From: Corynebacterium jeikeium
GTDB lineage: Bacteria; Actinomycetota; Actinomycetes; Mycobacteriales; Mycobacteriaceae
Reading direction: 5' to 3'
DNA length: 64,000 nt
Assembly (NCBI GenBank): GCA_003955985.1
Contig: CP033784.1
Coordinates: 310,001-374,000, forward strand
Every line of letters starts with the position of its first letter. The first letter of the stretch is position 1. Positions 52,488 to 61,682 of the stretch are shown in pieces. A model generated the notes under the pieces. It was not told the DNA's origin. It saw nothing but the letters and a program-made list of their open reading frames with translations, and searched no databases. A program made the position numbers and the translations under genes.

Positions 52488-55103
52488 ATGGCTGAGACAA
52501 AACCGGAAGGCATCATGGCCAACGATTCGACCACGGCAGCAGTCGACGAGACTGAGCGTGTGATTCCGCAGGGGCAGGGTCACGACGCGGAGACCGCAGA
52601 GGCTGAAAAACAGGAGGAGACGGTGTCCCCAGTTCGTCGTAAGCAGCGTCGTAACTTCCCGGCGGATCGTGCGGATAAGCACCACCACCTTGTAAATGCC
52701 GAGGGACTCATGGACCGAGACATCACTCCGGTCGATGAGTGGCGTCTGATTGAGACGAAGCCGAACGGCCTCCCGCTCGGTTTGGGCGAGACGCTGTTTG
52801 CGCTGTCGAACGGGTACATCGGCATGCGTGGCAACCCGCCGGAGGGCCGTGACTCCAGTGAGCACGGCACTTATATCAACGGTCTGCATGAGACCTGGCC
52901 GATTAGGCACGCCGAGGACGCCTACGGCCTAGCCCGCCAGGGGCAGACGATTGTCAATGCTCCGGACGCTAAGGCAATGCGTCTCTACATTGACGATGAG
53001 CCCCTGCGTCTCGGCAATGCTGAGGTCAGCGACTACGAACGTAGCCTGGATTTCCGCGAGGGCGTGCTGCGTCGTCGGTTCATTTGGCGCACCCCGGGTG
53101 GCAAGCGCGTTCGCGTCACCTCTGAGCGCATGGTGTCTTTCCAGGAAAAGCATGTCGCCGCGATGAGTCTGGAAGTCGAGCTGCTGGATGCGGATGCTGC
53201 GGTGATGATTAACTCGCAGATCCTCAACCGCCAGGACGGCGAGGACGAATACCACGATGCCGCTAAGGCGCAGGGCACCGAACTGGATCCCCGTCGCGCC
53301 GAGGCGCTGGAAGACCGCGTTCTCATTCCGGCATTTCAGTCGGAATCGGCGCACGGGCAGCGCTCGACGCTGGGCTACCGCTGCGCGAACTCCGGTATGA
53401 CCGTGGCTACCTCCATGGACCACACCTTTACTGTCCGCACTCCCGACGGCACGGAGCCGTTCGTAGAGATTTCGCAGTCGACCGAGCCGGATGTGGCCAG
53501 CTCCCTGTTCAACCTGGATGCGCCGGTCGGCACTGTCATACGCCTGGAGAAGCTGGTCGCGTACCACTCCTCCCGTAAGGTGCGTGCCGAAGAGCTGGCA
53601 TTCCGCTGTGAGCGCACCCTGAACCGCGTCGGCCGCATCGGCATGCTGGGGCTGATGGAGAACCAGGAGGAGTGGCTCGAACGCTTCTGGGAGCGCTCTG
53701 ACGTGGTCATTTACAATCAGCCGGAGATTCAGCAGGCAGTGCGCTGGAACATTTGGCAGATTATCCAGGCCGCCGCCCGCGCCGAATTCCAAGGCGTCCC
53801 GGCCAAGGGAATGACCGGCACCGGCTACGGCGGCCACTACTTCTGGGACACGGAAATCTACGTGACCCCATTCCTTACCTATACGTCGCCGCAATTCTCG
53901 CGCAATGCCATGCGTTTCCGCTGGGACATGCTCGAAGCCGCGTGGGCGCGTGCCGACGAACTGGCGCACGACGGTGCCCTCTTCCCGTGGCGCACTATCA
54001 ATGGTCAGGAGTCCTCGGCCTACTTTGAGGCCGGCACGGCGCAGTACCACATCGATGCGGACATCGTGTACGCGATGATGAAGTACGTCTATGCCTCCGG
54101 CGATGAGGAGTTCCTGCTCAAGGAGGGCACGGATCTGTTGCTCGGCACGGCCAGGTTTTGGATGTCGTTGGGATTCTTTGATGCCGAGCAGCGAGAGTTC
54201 CAAATTCACAGCGTCACCGGTCCAGATGAGTACAACACGGTGGTGAACAACAACCTGTACACCAACGTGATGGCGCAGTATAACCTGCGGGTTGCTGCGG
54301 ACGTCGTCAAGCAGATGAAGCGTGATCGCCCTGCTGCCTATCGCGAACTGACCAACCGCTTCGACCTCACTGAGCGCGAGGTTGAAGAGTGGGAGCAGGC
54401 CGCTGAGGCGATGTACATCCCGTTCGATGAGAAGCTCGGCATTCACCCTCAGGATGACCAGTTCCTGCTGCGTAAGCGCTGGAATCTCGACGATCCCGAA
54501 GTTGGCCCGCTGCGCCCGCTGCTGCTGCATTACCACCCGCTGACGATTTACCGTCACCAGGTCATTAAGCAGGCGGACGTCGTCCTCGCACTGTTCCTCA
54601 TGGGCAATCGCTTTACGACGGAACAAAAGCGCGCAGACTACATGTATTACGATCCGCTCACCACCGGTGATTCCTCGCTGTCCGCCGTTGTGCAGTCCAT
54701 TGTTGCGGCCGAGTTGGGCTTGCAGGAGCAGGCAATGGACTTCTTCCTACGCGGACTCTATGTGGACCTGGCGAACTTGCATGGCAACGCTGCCGATGGT
54801 GTCCACGTCGCATCTGCCGGTGGTGTGTGGCAGTCCCTGGTCTATGGTTTCGGTGGTTTCCGCGATCATGACGGCCGCTACAGTATTGACCCGCGTCTGC
54901 CGGAGGACTGGAGTGGTCTGACGTACCGAGTCACTATTCGTGGTTGTCGTATCCGAGTGACGGTGCGCGGCCGCACGGTGGAAGTCGTCCTGGAGGAGGG
55001 AGACCACCAGGTTGGGCCGATTATGGTCGCAGGACATGAGGTGATCATTGGTCCGGAGCCGTTGACCGTGGTGATGGCGAACTCGGATCAGAGCGAGGAT
55101 TAG
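52488..55103 (+). CDS. Glycoside hydrolase family 65 disaccharide phosphorylase
   Basis: 871 aa. The first 70 residues are charged and low-complexity; the GH65 N-terminal beta-sandwich follows (LIETKPNGLPLGLGETLFALSNGYIGMRG) and the (alpha/alpha)6 barrel from about 380. The general-acid Glu is in HSVTGPDEYNTVVNNN, and the phosphate-contact region follows in GDSSLSAVVQSIVAAELG. Phosphorolysis of maltose, trehalose or a related glucoside gives beta-glucose 1-phosphate; the substrate is not determined. It begins 15 bases after the beta-PGM gene. The start is uncertain (52488 or the ATG at 52515). Two dispersed words lie inside (54302, 54610). Confidence 0.86.
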   Translation: MAETKPEGIMANDSTTAAVDETERVIPQGQGHDAETAEAEKQEETVSPVRRKQRRNFPADRADKHHHLVNAEGLMDRDITPVDEWRLIETKPNGLPLGLGETLFALSNGYIGMRGNPPEGRDSSEHGTYINGLHETWPIRHAEDAYGLARQGQTIVNAPDAKAMRLYIDDEPLRLGNAEVSDYERSLDFREGVLRRRFIWRTPGGKRVRVTSERMVSFQEKHVAAMSLEVELLDADAAVMINSQILNRQDGEDEYHDAAKAQGTELDPRRAEALEDRVLIPAFQSESAHGQRSTLGYRCANSGMTVATSMDHTFTVRTPDGTEPFVEISQSTEPDVASSLFNLDAPVGTVIRLEKLVAYHSSRKVRAEELAFRCERTLNRVGRIGMLGLMENQEEWLERFWERSDVVIYNQPEIQQAVRWNIWQIIQAAARAEFQGVPAKGMTGTGYGGHYFWDTEIYVTPFLTYTSPQFSRNAMRFRWDMLEAAWARADELAHDGALFPWRTINGQESSAYFEAGTAQYHIDADIVYAMMKYVYASGDEEFLLKEGTDLLLGTARFWMSLGFFDAEQREFQIHSVTGPDEYNTVVNNNLYTNVMAQYNLRVAADVVKQMKRDRPAAYRELTNRFDLTEREVEEWEQAAEAMYIPFDEKLGIHPQDDQFLLRKRWNLDDPEVGPLRPLLLHYHPLTIYRHQVIKQADVVLALFLMGNRFTTEQKRADYMYYDPLTTGDSSLSAVVQSIVAAELGLQEQAMDFFLRGLYVDLANLHGNAADGVHVASAGGVWQSLVYGFGGFRDHDGRYSIDPRLPEDWSGLTYRVTIRGCRIRVTVRGRTVEVVLEEGDHQVGPIMVAGHEVIIGPEPLTVVMANSDQSED

Positions 55104-55517
55104 TCGGACGGCTTCGGCCGTACACGGTGCCAATAGGGGGGGATTGCCTGTTGGGGGTGGCTGTTTGGGCCTTTGGGGAATTCGGCAGGGGTAAAAATAA
55201 AGAATTTCGCAACATAATTATTGAGTATTAAATCCGTCCACCTGAGAAAAGTGGGCGGTTTTTTATTTTCGTGCTATTTATGTTGCGTTATTAGCTAGTT
55301 TGGGCGGGGGAAAAATCGGCAAAAGTCGGGGTAGGGGCGTTTTTATGGTGGGGGAGAGGGTTTATGCAGCGACGACGTCAGAAGTGGCTAAAATGCGATA
55401 ACCTGAGAAAAGGCGGAGAAAAGACCTAGGTAACCTGTGAAAATCCCCACCCAAAAGGGGGAAAAATGTTTACCAGGCGCTGTGTGACTTTAGAGTGAAT
55501 ATGACACTGGAGGTGCC
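55104..55517. other. sdhC upstream region
   Basis: About 410 bp: the GH65 terminator, then an AT-rich and G-run-rich stretch that must hold the sdhCAB promoter. Several GGGG-containing words could serve RamA, and TGTGA-N6-AGTGA at about 55481 resembles half of a GlxR site. No gene is seen. Confidence 0.4.
55234..55264 (+). terminator. Terminator of the GH65 gene
   Basis: CCGTCCAC (55234-55241) pairs with GTGGGCGG (55251-55258, one G-T pair) with a 9-nt loop, followed by TTTTTT. Confidence 0.85.
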
Positions 55518-56258
55518 ATGACTGTTAAAAGTTCAAACCGTGACGCAATCGCGCACGGCAAAATTAATGTAGAACCGCTGCGCGAGCAGCCTAAATACCC
55601 TTCATGGGCTCTGAAGCTGACCATGGCCGTCACTGGCGTGCTGTTTGGCCTCTTCGTTATTGTCCACATGCTGGGTAACCTGAAGATTTTCGCTGGCGAG
55701 GAAGACTTCAACGCATACGCGACCTTCCTACGCACTGTCGGTGCTCCGGCAGTTCCGAACGAGGGCATTCTGTGGATTTTCCGCATTGTCCTGCTGGTAG
55801 CTATTGTCCTGCACATTTTCGGTGGCCTCACCCTGGCTGCACGTGCAAAGCAGTCCCGCGGCAAGTTCCGCCGTCAGGGCATGGTGTCCAGCTGGAACAC
55901 CTTTACTGCACGTTCGATGGTGATCACCGGCATCGTGCTGCTGGCCTTCATCATCTTCCACCTGCTGGACCTGACCATCGGTGCTGGCGTTTCTCCGTCT
56001 TCTTTCGAGCACGGTGAGGCATACCAGAACGTGGTTGCGTCCTTCTCGCGTCCGGGTGTTGTTGTTTGGTACATCATTGCTCAGCTCGCTCTGCTGCTGC
56101 ACCTGTCCCACGGTCTGTGGACCGCTACTTCCGACCTCGGTATCACCGGTAAGCGCTGGCGCAAGGTTCTGCTGTTCCTGTCCGGCCTGCTGCCGCTGCT
56201 GGTTGTTGTCGGCAACATCTTCATCCCAGTCGCCGTCCTGACCGGTCTGGTCTCGTAG
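55518..56258 (+). CDS. sdhC: Succinate dehydrogenase cytochrome b subunit
   Basis: 246 aa, one-subunit, five-helix di-heme anchor of the type B (Bacillus/actinobacterial) enzyme; no sdhD follows. Probable heme ligands are His residues in FVIVHMLGNL, IVLHIFGGL, IIFHLLDLT and LLLHLSHGLW. It anchors SdhAB in the membrane and passes electrons to menaquinone. ATG 55518 follows GGAGG. First gene of sdhCAB. Confidence 0.94.
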   Translation: MTVKSSNRDAIAHGKINVEPLREQPKYPSWALKLTMAVTGVLFGLFVIVHMLGNLKIFAGEEDFNAYATFLRTVGAPAVPNEGILWIFRIVLLVAIVLHIFGGLTLAARAKQSRGKFRRQGMVSSWNTFTARSMVITGIVLLAFIIFHLLDLTIGAGVSPSSFEHGEAYQNVVASFSRPGVVVWYIIAQLALLLHLSHGLWTATSDLGITGKRWRKVLLFLSGLLPLLVVVGNIFIPVAVLTGLVS

Positions 56259-56277
56259 GTCGAGGAGGAAATTTACT

Positions 56278-58296
56278 ATGACTAACACTGAAGCAACCGT
56301 CGCTGCGGACTTCCGCGCGCCGGAAAGCGCTGTCGACGGGGTCAAGATCGGCAAGGTTCTGTCCGATAACTCCCCGGGTGACAAGGTCTCCATGAAGGAC
56401 CACTGGCAGTACCAGAAGGATCACGCCAACCTGGTTTCGCCGCTGAACCGTCGTAAGTTCCGCGTCATGGTCGTCGGTACCGGCCTGGCTGGCGGCGCTG
56501 CCGCTGCTGCCCTCGGTGAGCTCGGCTACGACGTGCAGGTTTTCACCTACCACGACGCTCCGCGCCGTGCGCACTCCATTGCTGCACAGGGTGGTGTGAA
56601 CTCCGCTCGCGGTAAGAAGGTCGACAACGACGGCGCTTACCGCCACGTCAAGGACACCGTTAAGGGCGGCGACTACCGCTGCCGCGAGAACGACTGCTGG
56701 CGTCTGGCTGTCGAGTCCGTCCGCGTCATCGACCACCTGAATGCAATCGGTGCTCCGTTCGCTCGCGAGTACGGCGGTACCCTGGCAACCCGTTCCTTCG
56801 GTGGTGTGCAGGTCTCCCGTACGTACTACACCCGTGGTCAGACGGGTCAGCAGCTGCAGCTGTCGACTACCTCGGCTCTGCAGCGTCAGATTGGTCTCGG
56901 CAACGTCGAGATCTTCACCCACAACGAGCTGGTTGACATCATCGTCGCCGACGGCCGTTGCCAGGGTGCCATCATGCGTAACCTCATCAATGGTGAGCTG
57001 ACCGTTCACACTGCTCACGCAGTTATTCTGGCTACCGGCGGTTACGGCAACGTCTACCACATGTCCACGCTGGCCAAGAACTCCAACGCTTCGGCCATCA
57101 TGCGTGCATACGACCAGGGTGCTTACTTCGCATCCCCGTCCTTCATCCAGTTCCACCCGACCGGTCTTCCGGTTAACGCGCACTGGCAGTCGAAGACCAT
57201 TCTGATGTCCGAGTCCCTGCGTAACGACGCACGTATTTGGACCCCGAAGAAGAAGGGCGACGAGCGCCCGGCCAACGACATCCCGGAGGACGAGCGCGAC
57301 TACTTCCTGGAGCGTCGCTACCCGGCATTCGGTAACCTCGTCCCGCGTGACGTCGCTTCCCGTGCCAACTCTCAGCAGATTAACGCCGGCTACGGTGTTG
57401 GTCCGCTGAAGAACTCCGTCTACCTGGATCTGCGTGACGCAATTGAGCGCCTGGGCCAGCCGGTCATCAAGGAACGCTACTCGAACCTGATTCAGATGTA
57501 CGAAGAGGCAATCGGTGAGGACCCGTACAAGGTTCCGATGCGTATTGCTCCGACCTGCCACTTCACCATGGGTGGTCTGTGGTCTGACTTCAACCAGATG
57601 ACCTCCATCCCGGGTCTGTTCACCGGTGGCGAGGCATCCTGGACCTACCACGGTGCAAACCGTCTTGGTGCAAACTCCCTGCTGTCCGGTTCGGTCGACG
57701 GTTGGTTCACCCTGCCGTTCACCATTCCGAACTACCTTGGCCCGCTGCTCGGTACCGACCGCCTGGCTGAGGATGCCCCGGAGGCCAAGGAAGCACTGGA
57801 CCGCGCTCAGGCTCGCCTGGACAAGCTGATGAGCATCCAGGGTAAGCACGGCGCTGAGTACTTCCACCGTCAGCTCGGTGAGATTCTCTACCGCGACTGT
57901 GGTGTGGCTCGTAACAAGGAAGACCTGGCTCGCGGTATCGAGGAGATCCGCGAACTGCGTAAGGCATTCTGGTCTGACCTTTTCATCCCGGGTGAGCCGA
58001 ACGAGATGAACCAGCAGCTCGAGTACGCTAACCGCGTTGCTGACTACATCGACCTCGGTGAGCTCATGTGTGTCGACGCCCTCGACCGCGATGAGTCCTG
58101 CGGTGCTCACTACCGCGATGACCACATCTCCGAAGATGGCGAGGCAGAGCGCGATGACGCTAACTGGTGCTTCGTTTCCGCATGGGAGCGAGGCAACAAT
58201 GGTCCTGCATGGGATCAGTCCGGTCACGAATTCATTCGCCACGCCGAGCCGCTCACCTTCGAAGCCGTCCCGCTCATGACAAGGAACTACAAGTAA
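56278..58296 (+). CDS. sdhA: Succinate dehydrogenase flavoprotein subunit
   Basis: 672 aa. FAD-binding VVGTGLAGGAAAAALGELG, covalent-FAD His in RAHSIAAQGGVNSA, substrate-site residues in FIQFHPTGLP and GGEASWTYHGANRLGANSLL. Oxidises succinate to fumarate in the TCA cycle. Strong GAGGAGG upstream, 20 bp after sdhC. The stop overlaps the sdhB start as TAATG. Codon usage is strongly biased. Confidence 0.96.
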   Translation: MTNTEATVAADFRAPESAVDGVKIGKVLSDNSPGDKVSMKDHWQYQKDHANLVSPLNRRKFRVMVVGTGLAGGAAAAALGELGYDVQVFTYHDAPRRAHSIAAQGGVNSARGKKVDNDGAYRHVKDTVKGGDYRCRENDCWRLAVESVRVIDHLNAIGAPFAREYGGTLATRSFGGVQVSRTYYTRGQTGQQLQLSTTSALQRQIGLGNVEIFTHNELVDIIVADGRCQGAIMRNLINGELTVHTAHAVILATGGYGNVYHMSTLAKNSNASAIMRAYDQGAYFASPSFIQFHPTGLPVNAHWQSKTILMSESLRNDARIWTPKKKGDERPANDIPEDERDYFLERRYPAFGNLVPRDVASRANSQQINAGYGVGPLKNSVYLDLRDAIERLGQPVIKERYSNLIQMYEEAIGEDPYKVPMRIAPTCHFTMGGLWSDFNQMTSIPGLFTGGEASWTYHGANRLGANSLLSGSVDGWFTLPFTIPNYLGPLLGTDRLAEDAPEAKEALDRAQARLDKLMSIQGKHGAEYFHRQLGEILYRDCGVARNKEDLARGIEEIRELRKAFWSDLFIPGEPNEMNQQLEYANRVADYIDLGELMCVDALDRDESCGAHYRDDHISEDGEAERDDANWCFVSAWERGNNGPAWDQSGHEFIRHAEPLTFEAVPLMTRNYK

Positions 58297-59045
58297 TGAA
58301 ACTGCACCTTGAAATCTGGCGCCAAGCAGGTCCGAACGTCGAGGGACACTTTGAATCCGTTGACGTTGACGACGCCGTCGCAGAGATGTCGATCCTGGAG
58401 CTGCTTGACCACGTCAACTCCAAGTACGTCGAGTCCGGCAAGGAGCCGTTCGCGTTCGCATCTGACTGCCGTGAGGGTATCTGTGGTACCTGTGGTCTGA
58501 ACGTCAACGGTCGTCCGCACGGCCCGGGCCAGAACACCCCGACCTGTCAGCAGCGTCTGCACCAGTTCAGCGATGGTGACACCCTGAAGATCGAGCCGAT
58601 GCGCTCCGCCGCATACCCGGTCATCAAGGACATGGTCGTTGACCGCTCCGCTCTGGACCGTGTCCTCGAGCAGGGTGGCTACGTCTCCATCAACGCTGGT
58701 ACCGCTCCGGATGCAGATACTCTGCACCTGAACCACGAGACCGCTGAGTTCGCACTTGACCACGCAGCCTGCATCGGCTGTGGTGCTTGTGTGGCAGCTT
58801 GCCCGAACGGTGCTGCACACCTGTTCACCGGCGCAAAGCTGGTTCACCTCTCCCTGGTCCCGCTGGGTAAGGAAGAGCGTGGCAAGCGTGCTCGCAAGAT
58901 GGTTGACGAGGTCGAAGGCACCTTCGGTCCGTGCTCCCTCTATGGTGAATGTGCTGATGTCTGCCCGGCCGGTATCCCGCTGACTGCGGTTGCCGCCGTT
59001 ACCAAGGAACGAGCTCGTTCGTTCTTCCGCGGTAAGGACGACTAA
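58296..59045 (+). CDS. sdhB: Succinate dehydrogenase iron-sulfur subunit
   Basis: 249 aa. 2Fe-2S ligands in SDCREGICGTCGLNVNG plus PTCQQRL; 4Fe-4S and 3Fe-4S clusters from CIGCGACVAACPNG and CSLYGECADVCPAG. Transfers electrons from FAD to the SdhC hemes. ATG 58296 shares its first base with the last base of the sdhA stop (TAATG), showing translational coupling. Confidence 0.96.
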   Translation: MKLHLEIWRQAGPNVEGHFESVDVDDAVAEMSILELLDHVNSKYVESGKEPFAFASDCREGICGTCGLNVNGRPHGPGQNTPTCQQRLHQFSDGDTLKIEPMRSAAYPVIKDMVVDRSALDRVLEQGGYVSINAGTAPDADTLHLNHETAEFALDHAACIGCGACVAACPNGAAHLFTGAKLVHLSLVPLGKEERGKRARKMVDEVEGTFGPCSLYGECADVCPAGIPLTAVAAVTKERARSFFRGKDD

Positions 59046-59085
59046 ACTCTTTCTCGATTAGAGTTTTCCAGAAGGGACATAGATT

Positions 59086-59484
59086 ATGGCGAATGCAGTC
59101 AAGCGTTACCAGGGCGAAGAGCACTTCGTCGACGGTTACGTGCCTCAGAGCATGAATGCCGAATACTCCTCGCTTCACAAGAGCATTACCTGGATTGGCA
59201 TGGGACTCATGCTCGCCTCTCTGGCGGCTTGGGGCACCTTCATTTTCGGTCTCGCAACGACCGTTTTTGCCGACCAGACTGCTGCCTCTCACAGCAACGG
59301 TTTCCTGGCTAAGGATGCCGCCAACTACACCGACTACACCGGTGGTTGGAACTTCGACGGCAGCGTGTTCATGTGGGCTGGCCTGGTAGTCGGACTGGTT
59401 ATGGTTATTGCGGGTCTGGCCTGCATCTCCATCGGTCGTCGTGACTACAAGGCTTACCGAAAGGAATTCGGCACTCACCACTAA
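59086..59484 (+). CDS. Small membrane protein of the sdh operon
   Basis: 132 aa with two membrane segments (about 35-60 and 95-118) and a short extracytoplasmic loop (KDAANYTDYTGGWNFDGS). Corynebacteria carry a similar gene directly after sdhCAB; function unknown, possibly an accessory of the complex. AGAAGGGA precedes the ATG; 40 bp after sdhB, with similar biased codon usage, so it is co-transcribed. Confidence 0.75.
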   Translation: MANAVKRYQGEEHFVDGYVPQSMNAEYSSLHKSITWIGMGLMLASLAAWGTFIFGLATTVFADQTAASHSNGFLAKDAANYTDYTGGWNFDGSVFMWAGLVVGLVMVIAGLACISIGRRDYKAYRKEFGTHH

Positions 59485-59514
59485 AGGCTTGCCCCAGTTT
59501 AAAGGGGCTCGCCT
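59485..59514 (+). terminator. Hairpin after the sdh operon
   Basis: AGGC-TT-GCCCC (59485-59495) pairs with GGGGC-TC-GCCT (59504-59514). There is no strong T-run, so this is a weak or factor-assisted terminator candidate. Confidence 0.45.
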
Positions 59515-59674
59515 CTAGGCGGATGCAACGCTAGCCTTTTGAACTAGCACCTCCACAGTTGATGCCACTGTGCACAGTGCGCTGGGGTAGGGAAGTATTG
59601 AGAAGTACCTCTCTCACCAACAGCGGACTGCGGCGCGGTGGCATTTTCGCGTTTTCGGCGCCTAATCTATACAC

Positions 59675-61024
59675 ATGGATAACAACCCCGCTAAGCTCCC
59701 GGCAGCTGTAGATACGGTCTCGGACCGTCTCGAAGTTCCCGGGCCATCACCAGAGGTTGAGGCGGAAAAACGTGCGCAACTGCGTAAGGCTAAGGCCTTC
59801 GCTACGATGCTGCTGGTCATCGCAACCGCTGTGTATTTCACATGCCGCGGTATTGAGTCTTCACACTTATCCGCAGGCGAAGTTGTGCCCGCGTGGGTGG
59901 GCTACGTTCGCGCTGCTTCTGAGGCTGGCATGGTCGGTGCCCTCGCCGACTGGTTCGCAGTCGTAGCTCTGTTCCGCCACCCGCTCGGCATTCCTATCCC
60001 ACACACCGCTATCGTCCGTCGCAAGAAGGACCAGGTCGGTGAGTCCCTGGCGCAGTTCGTCGGTGATAACTTCCTGAACCCCGCTTTGATTGTGGACAAG
60101 GTGCGTAAGGCCGAGATTCCTGAGCGTATCGGCGAATGGCTGGTAGCGCCGGGAAACGCCGACAAAGTGTCCGCAGAGGTCGGTAAGTTCACCGGAAATG
60201 TGCTGGAGGCGATTAATCCTGACGATGCCGCCGCAGTGCTGAAGTCAGCAGTCATCGACGAAGTTGCAGCCCCGGAGTGGGGGCCACCAGCGGGTAAGGT
60301 TCTCGAGCAGCTGATCGAAGAAGGGCGCACCGAGCCTATTGTCCAGCAGATGGCTGAGTGGCTGCACCGGAAGTCGCTGGGCTCGCAGAATCTTATCGAC
60401 CGACTCGTCGGAGAGCGCGCCCCCTCCTGGGCACCGAGCTTTGTCAACGATCTCATCGGCGACAAGGTCTATCGCGAGCTGGTTGATTGGACCTGGCAGG
60501 TGCAGCATGACCCTAAGCACGACGCGCGCCTGGCGCTCCACCGCTTCCTCACGCAGCTCGCCGTTGATTTGCAGAACGACGAGAAGACCATCGCCAAGGT
60601 CGAAGAAATTAAGACTGACATTCTTTCGTCCGCCGCTGTCACACAGGCACCGGCGAAGATTTGGGCATCAACATCCGCAAAGCTTGTCGACGCTGCCCGC
60701 GACCCGGACTCCCTGCTCCGTCGGAAGGTCTCGGAAACGGCCGCCCGCTACGGCGAGCGAATCCAGTCCGATCCTGAGTTGCGCAAACGAATGGACCGCC
60801 GTCTGGAAGCGGCTGTCGTCTTCATCGCTGAGAACTACGCGGGCGAGATTACCTCGATCATTTCCGAGACCGTCGAGCGTTGGGACGCCGATGAGGCTTC
60901 CGACAAGATTGAACTGATGGTCGGTCGCGATCTGCAGTTCATTCGCGTTAACGGCACTGTTGTCGGATCACTGGCCGGTTTGGCTATTTACACCCTGTCG
61001 ACCTTGGTGTTTGGGGCTATTTAG
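59675..61024 (+). CDS. DUF445 domain membrane protein
   Basis: 449 aa. N-terminal membrane segments near 40-58 and 85-100 (VGALADWFAVVALFRHPLGIPIPHT is the DUF445 signature), a long soluble helical domain (about 110-420) with repeated VGDNF-LNP / IGEWL units, and a C-terminal membrane helix (VGSLAGLAIYTLSTLVFGAI). Proteins of this family are found in envelopes of many bacteria; the function is not known. ATG 59675. Confidence 0.85.
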   Translation: MDNNPAKLPAAVDTVSDRLEVPGPSPEVEAEKRAQLRKAKAFATMLLVIATAVYFTCRGIESSHLSAGEVVPAWVGYVRAASEAGMVGALADWFAVVALFRHPLGIPIPHTAIVRRKKDQVGESLAQFVGDNFLNPALIVDKVRKAEIPERIGEWLVAPGNADKVSAEVGKFTGNVLEAINPDDAAAVLKSAVIDEVAAPEWGPPAGKVLEQLIEEGRTEPIVQQMAEWLHRKSLGSQNLIDRLVGERAPSWAPSFVNDLIGDKVYRELVDWTWQVQHDPKHDARLALHRFLTQLAVDLQNDEKTIAKVEEIKTDILSSAAVTQAPAKIWASTSAKLVDAARDPDSLLRRKVSETAARYGERIQSDPELRKRMDRRLEAAVVFIAENYAGEITSIISETVERWDADEASDKIELMVGRDLQFIRVNGTVVGSLAGLAIYTLSTLVFGAI

Positions 61025-61103
61025 CAGCACAACCCAGCACATCAGACCGTGTGCGTTAGCATGTAAAAAGCAATGCATCCCTGTTAAAGGAGTTGTTCCC
61101 CCG

Positions 61104-61460
61104 GTGCGCCTGTTACCATCTTTGCCCAGTCTTGCGGATTCGCCGCTGATGGCAATTTCCGTCTATGTGGACGTCCTGTTTCAGTTCGCCATTCCGTTTG
61201 TCATCGGCATCTTGGCGCTAATCGGTGCGGTGCTTGTCATCACCACCCGCGCGGATGCCTTTGACGCTGCAGACCGCAAGAGCCGCAACGTCTGGGCCGG
61301 CATGCTGGTCGGTTCGGCTATCTTCCTACTCCTGCCGTGGCTGGGCTGGGCAATGCTGGGCATCCCGCTGATTGCCGGACTAGTCATCACGGGGATTTAC
61401 TGGTTGGATGTTCGCCCACAGATCAAGGACATTTTGTCGAACGCACAGGGCGGTTATTAG
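61104..61460 (+). CDS. DUF2516 small membrane protein
   Basis: 118 aa from GTG 61104 (AAGGAG 11 bases upstream). Three hydrophobic segments (about 20-45, 65-85, 85-102) and a conserved-looking central ADAFDAADRKSRNVW. The C-terminal WLDVRPQIKDIL fits DUF2516 proteins of actinobacteria, function unknown. An alternative ATG at 61149 would give a shorter protein. Confidence 0.7.
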   Translation: MRLLPSLPSLADSPLMAISVYVDVLFQFAIPFVIGILALIGAVLVITTRADAFDAADRKSRNVWAGMLVGSAIFLLLPWLGWAMLGIPLIAGLVITGIYWLDVRPQIKDILSNAQGGY

Positions 61461-61506
61461 TCCCGGGCGGGTGTTAGTCCAGGGCGGGTGTTAGCCCGCA
61501 CAACTG

Positions 61507-61579
61507 AGAAAGTGTCTGGGTTTATGACAGTTTCTGGGTGAAAAACCCGGTGATTTTGTCATAAACCCAGACACTTTCT
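61507..61579 (+). repeat. Palindromic 47-bp-core mini-element (DUF2516/purU gap), probable terminator
   Basis: Perfect 23-bp inverted arms (61507-61529 and 61557-61579) around a 27-nt middle with an inner GGGT-GAAAA-ACCC stem. The inner 47 bp (61520-61566) are GTTTATGACA-N27-TGTCATAAAC, as at 15442 and 45130. The outer arms start AGAAAGTGTCTGG and are complementary within this copy. Located between convergent genes. Confidence 0.75.
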
Positions 61580-61619
61580 TTCTGGGGGAGGGGATAGGGA
61601 TAGGTCTGGCTCCCCGAAA

Positions 61620-61682
61620 ACCTACTGGAACGCCACGGTAACCTACTGGAACGCCACGGTAACCTACTGGAACACCACGGTG
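61620..61682 (-). repeat. Three 21-bp tandem repeats across the purU stop codon
   Basis: Units 61620-61640, 61641-61661 (identical) and 61662-61682 (two differences). Each contains the last codons of purU and its TAG; the copy nearest the gene is the functional end, the other two are downstream. Each unit keeps the frame (seven codons). Confidence 0.85.
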
